Source of the DNA: Calditrichota bacterium
Lineage (GTDB): Bacteria; Calditrichota; Calditrichia; Calditrichales; J004
Reading direction: 5' to 3'
Assembly: GCA_003696775.1 (NCBI GenBank)
Contig: RFFS01000061.1
Location: 1 to 53,092, forward strand
Length of the DNA stretch: 53,092 nucleotides
Under the pieces are notes generated by a model that had not been told where the DNA came from, ran no database searches, and saw only the letters and a program-made list of their open reading frames with translations. Position 1 is the stretch's first letter. Every line of letters starts with the position of its first letter. A program made the translations under genes and the position numbers. Of this stretch, positions 26,809 through 35,606 are shown in pieces.

Positions 26809-26921
26809 TTGAAAAGTCCGGTTACGGGTCTTTCGGTTCAAAATTGTTTGTCATCCGTAAAATAGACTTTTTATGTATCGTATTTATGGTTAAAATAACC
26901 GTTTTTATAAAGGAAAATAAG

Positions 26922-27878
26922 ATGAAAAACTTTGCACTGATCGGCGCGGCGGGTTATGTGGCCCCGCGGCATATGCAGGCCATCCGCGATACGGGTAACC
27001 GTTTGGTTTGCGCGCTGGATAAAAGTGATTCGGTCGGTATTCTGGACCGTTATTTCGACGATGTGGATTTTTTCACGGAATTTGAACGCTTTGACCGCCA
27101 TGTGGAACGGCTGCGTATTCAGGAACCGGAAAAAGCGCTGGATTATGTGAGTATCTGTTCGCCCAATTACATCCATGACGCGCATATACGTTTTGCCCTG
27201 CGCGTGGGCGCCGATGCCTTGTGTGAAAAACCGTTGGTGCTCAATCCGTGGAATCTGGACGCGCTGGAGGAACTGGAACAACGCAGCGGTCAACGTGTCT
27301 GGAATGTGTTGCAACTGCGCGTACATCCTTCATTACTGGCGCTTAAGGAACGGTTGGCGCAAACCCCTTCCCGCGAAAAGCATGAAATCGATCTGACCTA
27401 TATCACCTCACGCGGTAAGTGGTATGATTTTTCCTGGAAAGGGGAACTGCCCAAGTCCGGCGGTATCGCTACCAATATCGGTATTCATTTTTTTGATATG
27501 CTGATCTGGTTGTTTGGCGCAGTTCAGGATGTGAAGGTCTATCGCTCGGAAGCGCGGCGTAACAGCGGTTTTCTGGAACTGGAGCGCGCCCGCGTGCGCT
27601 GGTTTTTGAGTCTGGAAAAAAGCGACCTGCCCGAAGCGATTCGCGCAGCGGGACAACCCACCTATCGTTCCATCACACTGGATGGCGGTGAAATAGAATT
27701 TTCAGGCGGTTTTACGGATTTGCATACGGTGATTTATGAGAATATGCTGGCGGGTCGCGGCTTCGGCCTGCGCGACGCCCGGCCGTCCATTGAGGTAGCG
27801 CACAGGATACGCCATGCCTTGCCCGCCACACCTTCCTCCGGACAGCAACACCCTTTTTTGGAGAAAATCAATGCGTGA
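26922..27878 (+). CDS. wlbA: UDP-sugar 3-dehydrogenase, WlbA/WbpB type (Gfo/Idh/MocA family)
   Basis: A 318-residue oxidoreductase starting at the ATG at 26922, which has AAAGGAAAA in front; the track start at 26781 adds a spurious 47 residues. MKNFALIGAAGYVAPRHMQAIRDTGN is nearly the signature of WlbA/WbpB, with the nucleotide loop in GAAGYV. YVSICSPNYIHDAHI and CEKPLVLNPWNLD carry the catalytic Lys region. The known enzymes oxidise UDP-GlcNAc uronate at C3 on the way to diacetamido uronic acids of surface polysaccharide. The acetyltransferase gene overlaps its end by eight bases; no WbpE/WlbC aminotransferase lies beside them. Confidence 0.88.
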   Translation: MKNFALIGAAGYVAPRHMQAIRDTGNRLVCALDKSDSVGILDRYFDDVDFFTEFERFDRHVERLRIQEPEKALDYVSICSPNYIHDAHIRFALRVGADALCEKPLVLNPWNLDALEELEQRSGQRVWNVLQLRVHPSLLALKERLAQTPSREKHEIDLTYITSRGKWYDFSWKGELPKSGGIATNIGIHFFDMLIWLFGAVQDVKVYRSEARRNSGFLELERARVRWFLSLEKSDLPEAIRAAGQPTYRSITLDGGEIEFSGGFTDLHTVIYENMLAGRGFGLRDARPSIEVAHRIRHALPATPSSGQQHPFLEKINA

Positions 27879-28479
27879 ACGGAATTTTTTTGTTCATCCC
27901 TCCGCCTATGTGGATGAGGATGTGGTCATTGGAGCAGGAACGAAAATCTGGCATTTTTCCCATATTCAAAAAGGCGCACGAATCGGAGAAAATTGCGTGT
28001 TTGGTCAGAATGTAAATGTTGGCAATAACGTGCATATCGGCAACGGTTGTAAGGTGCAAAACAATGTTTCCATTTACGAGGGCGTGGAACTGGAAGATTT
28101 TGTTTTTTGCGGCCCGTCGATGGTGTTTACCAACATACTGGAACCGCGCTGCGAATTTCCCCAGCGTGGCGGCGCCTTTTATCTAAAAACGCGCGTGGGG
28201 CGGGGCGCCAGCATCGGGGCCAATGCCACTATTGTATGCGGACATGACATCGGGCGGTATGCCTTTATCGCCGCCGGCGCGGTGGTTACCCAATCGGTAC
28301 CGGATTATGCCCTGATGGCCGGCGTCCCCGCGCGGCAAATAGGTTGGATGAGTCGTCACGGCGCGCGCCTTACCCAACAGGCGGACGGCATCTGGCTGTG
28401 TTCCAAAAGCGGATGGCGCTATCAATTGCAAGAGGGTGTGATGCGTTGCCTGGATAAAGACGAAGCCGAAACGGTATAA
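27871..28479 (+). CDS. wlbB: N-acetyltransferase, WbpD/WlbB type (left-handed beta helix)
   Basis: A 202-residue hexapeptide-repeat acyltransferase when started at the ATG at 27871, which overlaps the wlbA end (ATGCGTGA). The repeats run through FVHPSAYVDEDVVIGAGTKI, ARIGENCVFGQNVNVGNNVHIGNG and GRGASIGANATIVCGHDIG; MAGVPARQIGWMSRHG closes the helix, as in WbpD/WlbB. It should acetylate the 3-amino group of UDP-2-acetamido-3-amino-2,3-dideoxyglucuronate, giving the precursor of ManNAc3NAcA-type sugars. The C-terminal WLCSKSGWRYQL segment is the normal tail. A terminator follows after about ten bases. Confidence 0.87.
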   Translation: MRERNFFVHPSAYVDEDVVIGAGTKIWHFSHIQKGARIGENCVFGQNVNVGNNVHIGNGCKVQNNVSIYEGVELEDFVFCGPSMVFTNILEPRCEFPQRGGAFYLKTRVGRGASIGANATIVCGHDIGRYAFIAAGAVVTQSVPDYALMAGVPARQIGWMSRHGARLTQQADGIWLCSKSGWRYQLQEGVMRCLDKDEAETV

Positions 28480-28488
28480 TTGTTTATT

Positions 28489-28533
28489 AGCCGCCCCGGC
28501 AGGGTTGTATAATCCGGGCTGCGGCTCTTTTTT
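28489..28533 (+). terminator. Intrinsic terminator after wlbB
   Basis: AGCCGCCCCGG and CCGGGCTGCGGCT pair with a small bulge across a loop of about ten bases, and CTTTTTTG follows. It closes the wlbA-wlbB unit. Confidence 0.82.
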
Positions 28534-28704
28534 GTTGAAAATATCAAAAAATATTGCATTATTTCCAATTACATGTAAAACCCAACTACCGCGATATTTT
28601 GTGAAATCGCCCTTCAATAATATTCCTCAAATGTGAACTGTTTGTTAAAAACCAGCCGGATACTTGTACCATACGCAAGTTTAATCTAACCGGAGGGCAT
28701 TTTT

Positions 28705-29439
28705 ATGTCTATTTATCGTTTTATGATCGTAGCCGCCGTTGCGGCCCTGGCCTGGTCTTGTCAGCAGGGGGATACCATAAATTCCGCGGATGCGCCGGAC
28801 GCGCGTTTCGGACGTTCCGCCGATCGCGTGGACACACATGGTCTGTATATGCTTTACGATATCACCATAGAGAATATGACCCCGGCCACCGCACCGGGCG
28901 CCAGTCAGCCCATGTCGCCGGCTGTTGTGGCTTCCCACAATTTGCATACGGCCGTTTTCAAAACAGGCCGCCTGGCTTCCGATGAACTGGCTCAACTGGC
29001 GGAAGATGCCGTCAGCGCGCCGCTGGTGGAATCCTTAAACGACAACCCGCTGGTTTACGATGTGCAACAGGGCGATGGCGTTATTTTTCCGGGCGCTTCC
29101 ACCACCATCCGTATTAAGGCGCGTCCCGGTTTTCAAAAACTGTCCATCGTTTCCATGCTGGTGAATACCAACGACGCTTTTATGGGGGTGGACGGTTTGT
29201 TGATGCCGTTGAAAGGTTCCAAAACCGTTTATGCTTATGCCTATGACGCGGGCAGTGAAAAAAACACGGAATCCATGGATCACATCCCCGGGCCCTGCTG
29301 CGGCAGTCCGCATGTGCGCGTTCCCACCTCGGAACCGATCCATTTACACGGCGGCATACAAGGCGTTGGCGATCTCGATCCGGCGATTTACGGCTGGGAC
29401 GGCCCTGCTGCCCGCATTACGGTAACCCGCGTGCAATAA
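28705..29439 (+). CDS. Spondin-domain lipoprotein
   Basis: A 244-residue lipoprotein (signal MSIYRFMIVAAVAALAWSCQ, lipid Cys19) starting behind GGAGGG. The mature part matches the bacterial spondin_N domain: YDITIENMTPA, a SQPMSPAVVASHNLHTAVFKTG segment, ASDELAQLAEDA, and FQKLSIVSMLVNTNDAFMGVDG with acidic residues that bind calcium in spondins. HIPGPCCGSPHV and PIHLHGGIQG near the C-terminus are also typical. Function in bacteria is not established; an adhesion-like or surface role is inference. It is flanked by terminators, so it is probably a single-gene transcript, and its mRNA may encroach on the two-component pair downstream. Confidence 0.85.
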   Translation: MSIYRFMIVAAVAALAWSCQQGDTINSADAPDARFGRSADRVDTHGLYMLYDITIENMTPATAPGASQPMSPAVVASHNLHTAVFKTGRLASDELAQLAEDAVSAPLVESLNDNPLVYDVQQGDGVIFPGASTTIRIKARPGFQKLSIVSMLVNTNDAFMGVDGLLMPLKGSKTVYAYAYDAGSEKNTESMDHIPGPCCGSPHVRVPTSEPIHLHGGIQGVGDLDPAIYGWDGPAARITVTRVQ

Positions 29440-29471
29440 TATTTGGCGCCGTTTAATTCATGGTCTATTTT

Positions 29472-29503
29472 ACAGAATCCGCCTGGGGCGGGTTCTGTTT
29501 TTT
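29472..29503 (+). terminator. Intrinsic terminator after the spondin-domain gene
   Basis: CAGAATCCGCC and GCGGGTTCTG form a stem with loop TGGG (one mismatch), and TTTTTTA follows directly. It separates the spondin gene from the response regulator that starts at 29521. Confidence 0.9.
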
Positions 29504-29520
29504 ATTAAGGGAATGTATAA

Positions 29521-30243
29521 ATGAACGAAAAAACAGTTTTGATGATTGAGGACGATGTCAATATCGTTGATCTGGTGGAGATTCATCTGAAGGATATCGG
29601 CTTGCGACTGGACAAGGCTTACGATGGGCTTTCCGGACTGGAAAAAGCCCTCAGCGGCGATTACGCCCTGATCATACTCGACCTGATGCTGCCCCACATG
29701 GACGGATTGGAAGTATGCCGTCGCTACAAACAAAACGATCCCTACACTCCCATATTGATGCTCACGGCCAAATCGGAAGAACTGGACAAGGTGATCGGGC
29801 TGGAGTCCGGCGCGGATGATTATCTCACCAAACCGTTCGGCGTAAGGGAATTAACCGCGCGCGTCAAGGCTATTTTGCGTCGCATTGACCTGGAGGACGC
29901 CAGGAACGAAGCCGCGCAGAGCGGACCGCTGTTATGTTTTGACGGCCTGACCATCGACCGCGATAAGCACAAGGTGATTGTCAACGGCCGTCGCGTGGAA
30001 TTGACGGCCAAGGAGTTTGATCTTCTGACCCTGTTCGCATCGCATCCCGGCAATACATATAGTCGGGAGCGCCTGCTCTCCCTGATCTGGGGCGATCATT
30101 ATGAGGGCTATGAGCACACGGTGAGTTCCCATATCAACCGATTGCGAAACAAAATTGAAAGTGATCCCACCAAACCGAAATTTATTAAAACATTATGGGG
30201 CGTCGGTTACCGTTTTGATGCACCCGGGGAGTCGGACGAATGA
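29521..30243 (+). CDS. OmpR/PhoB-family response regulator
   Basis: A 240-residue two-domain regulator. The receiver domain has the acidic pair in IEDDVNI, the phosphoacceptor Asp in ALIILDLMLPHMDGLE and the Lys of LTKPFG. The C-terminal winged helix is of PhoB type (VNGRRVELTAKEFDLLTLFASHPGNTYSRERLL, and SSHINRLRNKIESDP). It should bind direct repeats in target promoters as a phosphorylated dimer. The kinase gene starts within its last four bases, so the pair is a coupled two-component system; the signal is unknown. Confidence 0.95.
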   Translation: MNEKTVLMIEDDVNIVDLVEIHLKDIGLRLDKAYDGLSGLEKALSGDYALIILDLMLPHMDGLEVCRRYKQNDPYTPILMLTAKSEELDKVIGLESGADDYLTKPFGVRELTARVKAILRRIDLEDARNEAAQSGPLLCFDGLTIDRDKHKVIVNGRRVELTAKEFDLLTLFASHPGNTYSRERLLSLIWGDHYEGYEHTVSSHINRLRNKIESDPTKPKFIKTLWGVGYRFDAPGESDE

Positions 30244-31715
30244 AATGGTTTCAATCCTTTTACGGGCGTTTGTCGCTCATCTTTTTGATATTGCTATTTA
30301 TTCTTGGCGCGGTGCAAAGCTATCTTACCATGCATTCCTGGCAAAATTATTATTATGAGGCGGATCAGAAATTAAACCGGCGTCTGGCTGCCGACATGTC
30401 GCGTGAATTCGCCCCCTTTTTAAAAGATAGTCTCGATCTTTCCCAAGTGGAACATGCCATTCATTATATGATGGTCATCAATCCCAAAATCGAAATTTAT
30501 GTTTTGGATGAGCAGGGAAAGATTTTGGCCTTTTTCGCGGAGCCGGGTAAAAAGGTGGCCGTTTCCCATGTGGCACTGGAACCGATACGTCGTTTTTTGG
30601 AAAATGATGCTGAACAGACGCTGATCACCGGCAGCGATCCGCGCCATCCGGAAGAACGCAAACCATTTTCGGCGGCGGCGCTCAACATAGGGCCGGATCA
30701 AAAAGGCTACCTGTATATTGTGTTGGGCGGCGAACTGTTTGAGGAAGCGCTGGCTTCCAGTCGCGAGGGCTATGTGGCGCAAACCATTGTGAAAGGATTG
30801 TTGCTCACCGTCTTTTTTACGGCGGTGATTGGTTTGATACTCTTTGCCGTGCTCACCGGACGGTTAAGGCGCATAAGCAACGGTATGAGCCTTTTTGAAA
30901 AAGGGGCTTACCAGACCCGTTTACCGGAAAACAGCAACGATGAACTGGGCCGCGTGGCGCATACTTTCAACCGCATGGCCGAAACCATCGAGGCCAACAT
31001 CGAAGAACTTAAAAAGACCGACACGCTGCGCCGTGAGCTGATCGCCAATGTCTCGCACGATTTACGCAGTCCGTTGGCATCCATACGGGGCTATCTGGAA
31101 ACACTGCACATTAAAAAAGGGCACCTCAGCGACGAAGAACAGGATAAATATATGCGCATCATTTTGGATGCCACCCGGAGCCTGGAACAACTGGTATCGC
31201 AGTTGTTTGAGCTTTCCAAACTGGACGCTAATCAGATTGAACCGCACATGGAGCCGTTTTTGATAAAGGAACTGGCCTTTGAAGTTAAGATGAAATTAAC
31301 ACCGCAGGCCGAAATGGCAGGGGTATCGCTGGAAGTAGCCATACCGGAAGAACTGCCGCAGGTATATGGCGATATCGCTTTAATCGAACGTGTTTTAACC
31401 AATCTGATCGAAAATGCCATACGCTATTCCCCCAGGGGCAGCCGGGTGGTTATAAGCACCGATCTGGAAGGGGAAAGCCTGCGCGTGCGGGTAATGGATA
31501 ACGGCCCCGGTATCGATGAAGAAAAATTGCCCTTTATTTTCGACCGTTTTTACCGCGTGGAGGGCAGCCGTTCCGGAAAAACGGGTGGCAGCGGTTTGGG
31601 CCTGGCCATCGCCAAAAAGATCATGGAAGTGCATCAAAGCGCATTAACCGTGGCCAGTAAAAAAGGCGAAGGCAGCGCGTTCAGTTTTAAGCTGCCCACC
31701 TGGAAAACGGCCTGA
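30240..31715 (+). CDS. Membrane sensor histidine kinase (HAMP, DHp, ATPase)
   Basis: A 491-residue kinase with TM1 at about 10-28 (LSLIFLILLFILGAVQSYL), a periplasmic sensor domain of about 160 residues, TM2 near 190-210 (LLLTVFFTAVIGLILFAVLTG), HAMP (RLRRISNGMSLFEKGAYQTRL), DHp with the phosphoacceptor His in LIANVSHDLRSPLASIRGYLE, and a complete HATPase: NLIENAIRYSP (N box), DNGPGID (G1), FDRFYR (F box), GGSGLGLAI (G2). It is therefore a complete kinase, unlike the two DHp-only proteins of this window. It overlaps the response regulator by four bases and ends four bases from the convergent nitrilase stop. Confidence 0.95.
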   Translation: MKWFQSFYGRLSLIFLILLFILGAVQSYLTMHSWQNYYYEADQKLNRRLAADMSREFAPFLKDSLDLSQVEHAIHYMMVINPKIEIYVLDEQGKILAFFAEPGKKVAVSHVALEPIRRFLENDAEQTLITGSDPRHPEERKPFSAAALNIGPDQKGYLYIVLGGELFEEALASSREGYVAQTIVKGLLLTVFFTAVIGLILFAVLTGRLRRISNGMSLFEKGAYQTRLPENSNDELGRVAHTFNRMAETIEANIEELKKTDTLRRELIANVSHDLRSPLASIRGYLETLHIKKGHLSDEEQDKYMRIILDATRSLEQLVSQLFELSKLDANQIEPHMEPFLIKELAFEVKMKLTPQAEMAGVSLEVAIPEELPQVYGDIALIERVLTNLIENAIRYSPRGSRVVISTDLEGESLRVRVMDNGPGIDEEKLPFIFDRFYRVEGSRSGKTGGSGLGLAIAKKIMEVHQSALTVASKKGEGSAFSFKLPTWKTA

Positions 31716-31719
31716 ATGT

Positions 31720-32640
31720 CTATTTGTTGACCGCAAATTGAAACACATCGGGACGCGCGTAATGTCCGGCCACATCAAACATCCGTTTGGCATCCTGTAT
31801 GAGTTTGAAATCCAGTTCCGCGTAAAGAATGGTTTCTTCCGCGCGCGCCGGACCGGCCAGATAGTTGCCTTTCGGGTCGATGATGCAACTATTGCCCTGA
31901 TTGATCCATTCCCGTCCTTCCGGATACAATTGCTTAAACTCCCAACCATCGGGTATGTTGTCCACACGCATGGCCGTACAACAATTGATGACAAACATGC
32001 CGCCTTCGCGGGCGATGTATCGCATTGCGTCCAACCAGGAAGCACCGGAGTCCCAGGTGGGGGCAACATAAATCTGCACACCCTGGTTGTACATGGCCTG
32101 GCGGGCAAGCGGCATATAATTTTCCCAGCAGATGAGTCCGCCCAGTTTCCCTATGGATGTGTCATGGGCGTCAAATGTGCTTCCGTCCCCGCCGGCCCAT
32201 ATCATGCGTTCGCCGCCGGTGGGAATTAATTTGCGGTGCTTTCCGAGAAGGTTGCCGTTGGAATCGATATAAACCAGAGTGTTGTACAGGCTGGCGTTAC
32301 TGGCTTCGGTATTGCGTTCATGGACGCCGATGACCACATTGATCCCGGCGGAACGGGCCGCCCGGCAAAGAATTTGGGTCGTATCATCGGGGATGGCAAC
32401 CGCGTTATCCAGCAGGGCGGCGTATAAGTCGTTAAGTATGGCCCCTTTGCTGTTGGGCACCAACCACACCCAATCCGGATATCCCGAAATAAACACTTCG
32501 GGGAATACAGCCAATTGCGCGCCGTTTTGCGCCGCTTCGGATATTAAATCGCACACTTTTTCCACGGTTTGTTTTTTATTTAAGAAAACCGGCGCCGCCT
32601 GTACGGTTGCGACTTTCACTGCGTTGTGAGATGATGGCAT
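31720..32640 (-). CDS. Nitrilase-superfamily enzyme (aliphatic nitrilase type)
   Basis: A 306-residue carbon-nitrogen hydrolase. The catalytic Glu48 is in VFPEVFISGYPDW, Lys137 in KHRKLIPTGGERMIW, and Cys171 in GGLICWENYMPLAR; these blocks fit branch 1 (nitrilase proper, cyanide hydratase-like) rather than amidases or NAD-synthetase-type glutaminases. HRKLIPTGGERMIWAGGDGS is particularly nitrilase-like. It should convert a nitrile to a carboxylic acid and ammonia. It stands alone on the minus strand, divergent from hisC across 274 bases; I see no pathway partner in the window. Confidence 0.88.
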   Translation of the reverse strand: MPSSHNAVKVATVQAAPVFLNKKQTVEKVCDLISEAAQNGAQLAVFPEVFISGYPDWVWLVPNSKGAILNDLYAALLDNAVAIPDDTTQILCRAARSAGINVVIGVHERNTEASNASLYNTLVYIDSNGNLLGKHRKLIPTGGERMIWAGGDGSTFDAHDTSIGKLGGLICWENYMPLARQAMYNQGVQIYVAPTWDSGASWLDAMRYIAREGGMFVINCCTAMRVDNIPDGWEFKQLYPEGREWINQGNSCIIDPKGNYLAGPARAEETILYAELDFKLIQDAKRMFDVAGHYARPDVFQFAVNK

Positions 32641-32914
32641 GATTTTTCTCCTATGTTAAAGATGTGTGTGTAATGACTGAACGGGCCGGTCCAAAGGTAT
32701 TATTTTATAAACCTGTGTAAGCGACTTATAACAGTCCGATTATCAAATAGGGCAGTACCGATCTCTAACGCAACATTCTTTTAAATATTCCTGCAACGGG
32801 CGATGCGAAATTACACAGGAATCTCAACCATACATTTTTACACCCGTTTAGATTTTTTCGACCACGCAAATTTTGTAACTTCACAGGCTTTGAATGTGCA
32901 CAAGGAGTTTTATC

Positions 32915-34000
32915 ATGCCTTTGGTTCCCGACCATATAAAAAATTTGGTACCGTACAAAGCCGGTAAAGGAATTGCCGAAATCGAACGGGATTACAAACC
33001 GGAACGTATTGTCAAGCTGGCCTCGAACGAAAATCCTCTGGGTCCGTCGCCACGCGCCCTGCAGGCCATAGAAGCTTCCCTTGCCGGGTTGCATCGTTAT
33101 CCCAATCCGGCCAGCATGGGTTTGCGACAGGCGTTGGCCCGTCGTTTTGACGTGCTGGAGGAAAATGTGATCAGCGGACACGGATCGGAGGGTATCATGT
33201 CCGTTATTATGCGTACCTTTCTGTTGGATGACGAAGAAGCACTTACCTCGGAAGGTACGTTTATCGGTTTTCGTGTGTTGGCACAGTCACGCGGCATTCG
33301 TCTGCGTACCGTTCCCTTAAAAGACTATCGTCTCGATCTGGAAGCCATCGCCGGTGCTATTAACGATAAAACCAAGATCGTTTATCTGGCCAATCCAAAC
33401 AATCCCACCGGCACCATATTCACGGTTAAGGAATTCCTTGCCTTCATGGAACATGTTCCATCCCATGTATTGATTATCATGGACGAGGCTTATTTTGAGT
33501 TTTGTTTTGAAGAACCGGTCTATCCCGATTCCATGAAATACCGCCTGGATAATGTGATTACTCTGCGCACCTTCAGCAAGGCCTATGGTCTGGCCGGCAT
33601 CCGAATCGGCTATGGTTTTGCCCGCGCGGAAGTGATTAACAATCTGATGAAGGTGAAACTGCCGTTTGAGCCGAGTATCCCGGCTCAGGAAGCGGGATTG
33701 GCGGCCATGGATGATGAAGAGTGGTTAAAAAAATACATCGATCTGAACAAAGAAGGAAAACGCTTCTTTTATGAGACGTTTGAACAACTGGGCCTGCGGT
33801 ATATCGAATCTCACGCCAATTTTGTCACACTGGTGTTTGATACGGAAAAACAGGTGGCACGTCTGAATGAGCGGTTGTTGAAAAAAGGCGTAATTGTACG
33901 ACCGCTGGCGGCTTTTGGTCTGCCCCATTGCCTGCGTGTCAACACCGGGTTGCCCGATGAAAACGCCTATTTCGCCGATATGTTGAAGGCTTCCTTATAA
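32915..34000 (+). CDS. hisC: Histidinol-phosphate aminotransferase
   Basis: A 361-residue fold-type I PLP aminotransferase. The start at the ATG at 32915 has AAGGAG seven bases upstream and removes the seven extra track residues. MPLVPDHIKNLVPYKAGKGIAEIERDY followed by VKLASNENPLGPSP is the HisC N-terminus; NPNNPTGTI, DEAYFEF and TFSKAYGLAGIRIGY carry the PLP contacts and the Schiff-base Lys. HisC can also act on other aromatic amino acids. The remaining his genes are absent, so this is a scattered biosynthetic gene. rpoN follows after about 100 bases with its own promoter. Confidence 0.88.
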   Translation: MPLVPDHIKNLVPYKAGKGIAEIERDYKPERIVKLASNENPLGPSPRALQAIEASLAGLHRYPNPASMGLRQALARRFDVLEENVISGHGSEGIMSVIMRTFLLDDEEALTSEGTFIGFRVLAQSRGIRLRTVPLKDYRLDLEAIAGAINDKTKIVYLANPNNPTGTIFTVKEFLAFMEHVPSHVLIIMDEAYFEFCFEEPVYPDSMKYRLDNVITLRTFSKAYGLAGIRIGYGFARAEVINNLMKVKLPFEPSIPAQEAGLAAMDDEEWLKKYIDLNKEGKRFFYETFEQLGLRYIESHANFVTLVFDTEKQVARLNERLLKKGVIVRPLAAFGLPHCLRVNTGLPDENAYFADMLKASL

Positions 34001-34036
34001 AATCGTAACGCGGGGGTAAGAAAAAAAAGACTTTGC

Positions 34037-34066
34037 TTGACATAATTTTTGGAAATACCGTATATT
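34037..34066 (+). promoter_or_regulatory. Sigma-70-type promoter for rpoN
   Basis: TTGACA (34037-34042) and TATATT (34061-34066) are separated by 18 bases, with a predicted start near 34073 and a leader of about 30 bases to the rpoN ATG. This is one of the few clear housekeeping promoters visible. Confidence 0.72.
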
Positions 34067-34102
34067 GCTTACATAAATCGTGCCAAAATTAACAGAGACC
34101 GT

Positions 34103-35569
34103 ATGAATAATATCTATCTCGGACAAAGCCTGCGCATGGAGCAGAAGTTGACACCCCAGCAAATCTTGCTGTCAACTTTGCTGCAACTTCCCCTGTTGAG
34201 TCTGGAACAGCGTATAAAAAGCGAGCTGGAACAAAATCCCGTTCTGGAAGAAGGCGATGATGAAGAGACCGCGGATGACGTGGTAAGCGAGGATCAGGCC
34301 GAGGAAAAGGAAATCCGTACCGAACTGGAAGAGCTGGATAAAAACAGCTCATCGGAGGAATATGACGTTAAGGAACTGGAAAAAGCTCAGGACGAAACTG
34401 AAATAGAAGACCTGTTTAAGGATGAAGACACCTTCGAAATTCGTATTCCCAAGGATAAAAATGTGGAAGAATACGAACGTCCGGAAATCAACCGTTCCAC
34501 CCTGACGGAGCATTTGCGGGAGCAACTGCATGAGCTGAACCTTTCCGAACAGGATTTGGAAATAGGTGAGGAACTGATCTGGTATATCCGGGATGACGGT
34601 TATCTTGATCCGCAACTGGACCTGAATGACCTTGCCGAAAAATACGAGACGACCCCGGCCCATGTGGAAGAGATTCTGTTCAAAATACAAAAGCTGGACC
34701 CCACGGGCGTCGGCGCGCGTAATTTACGGGAATGTTTACTGGCGCAATTGGAAGACCAGTCCCTGCCCGATCCGGTGGCCGTGGATATCATTAAAAATCA
34801 TTTTACGGATTTTAAGAATAAACGCTTCGATAAACTGCTCAACGCGTTGGAAATCGATAAGGAACGTCTGCAGGAAGCGATTGAGGAAATCATCCGTCTC
34901 AACCCCAAACCGGGTGAAGGGTTGTTTGACAGCCGCACCAATTACATCATTCCGGATTTTATCGTGGAAAAGGTGGATGGTAAATTTGTGGTTACTCTGA
35001 ACGACTGGAATATTCCTCCTTTGCGGATCAGCCCGACATACAAAAACATGTTGTTGGATAAAAAGAACACCGACAGTGAAACGCGCAATTATATCCGTAA
35101 AAAGGTGGAAAACGCCCGCTGGTTCATCAATTCCATACATCAACGCAAAATAACCATGTTAAAAGTGATGGAGGCCATCATTCAAAAACAGTATGATTTT
35201 TTTGAAAAAGGGCCGGATTATATCAAACCGTTGATCATGCGTGAAATCGCCGAGATGATCGAAATGGACATCTCGACGGTCAGCCGGGTGTGCAACGGCA
35301 AGTATGTGCAAACGGATTATGGTGTTTTTGAGTTGAAGTATTTCTTTAACGAACGCATCGAAAACGAAGACGGCGAGGAAATCGCCACGCCGCGCATCAA
35401 AAAACGGATTAAGGAAATTGTAGAAGCCGAGGATTCAAAAAAACCGTTAAGCGATGATAAAATATCGGCATTATTAAAAAAAGAAGGATTCCCCATCGCC
35501 CGTCGTACGGTTGCCAAATACCGGGAACAACTCGGTATCCCCGTGGCGCGCCTGCGTAGGGGGTTATAA
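34103..35569 (+). CDS. rpoN: RNA polymerase sigma-54 factor
   Basis: A 488-residue sigma factor when started at the ATG at 34103 (the track start at 34049 adds 18 residues upstream of the predicted transcript start). Region I, the activator-responsive part, is GQSLRMEQKLTPQQILLSTLLQL. An acidic region II follows (EEGDDEETADDVVSEDQAEEK), then the core-binding domain, the HTH (IAEMIEMDISTVSRVCNGKY) and the C-terminal RpoN box ARRTVAKYREQLG that reads the -24 element. All parts needed for function are present. It serves the two sigma-54 activators of this window. map follows after 37 bases. Confidence 0.96.
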   Translation: MNNIYLGQSLRMEQKLTPQQILLSTLLQLPLLSLEQRIKSELEQNPVLEEGDDEETADDVVSEDQAEEKEIRTELEELDKNSSSEEYDVKELEKAQDETEIEDLFKDEDTFEIRIPKDKNVEEYERPEINRSTLTEHLREQLHELNLSEQDLEIGEELIWYIRDDGYLDPQLDLNDLAEKYETTPAHVEEILFKIQKLDPTGVGARNLRECLLAQLEDQSLPDPVAVDIIKNHFTDFKNKRFDKLLNALEIDKERLQEAIEEIIRLNPKPGEGLFDSRTNYIIPDFIVEKVDGKFVVTLNDWNIPPLRISPTYKNMLLDKKNTDSETRNYIRKKVENARWFINSIHQRKITMLKVMEAIIQKQYDFFEKGPDYIKPLIMREIAEMIEMDISTVSRVCNGKYVQTDYGVFELKYFFNERIENEDGEEIATPRIKKRIKEIVEAEDSKKPLSDDKISALLKKEGFPIARRTVAKYREQLGIPVARLRRGL

Positions 35570-35606
35570 CGCCCACATTAAACGGAATGGTTGAAAGTAC
35601 CGGAAT

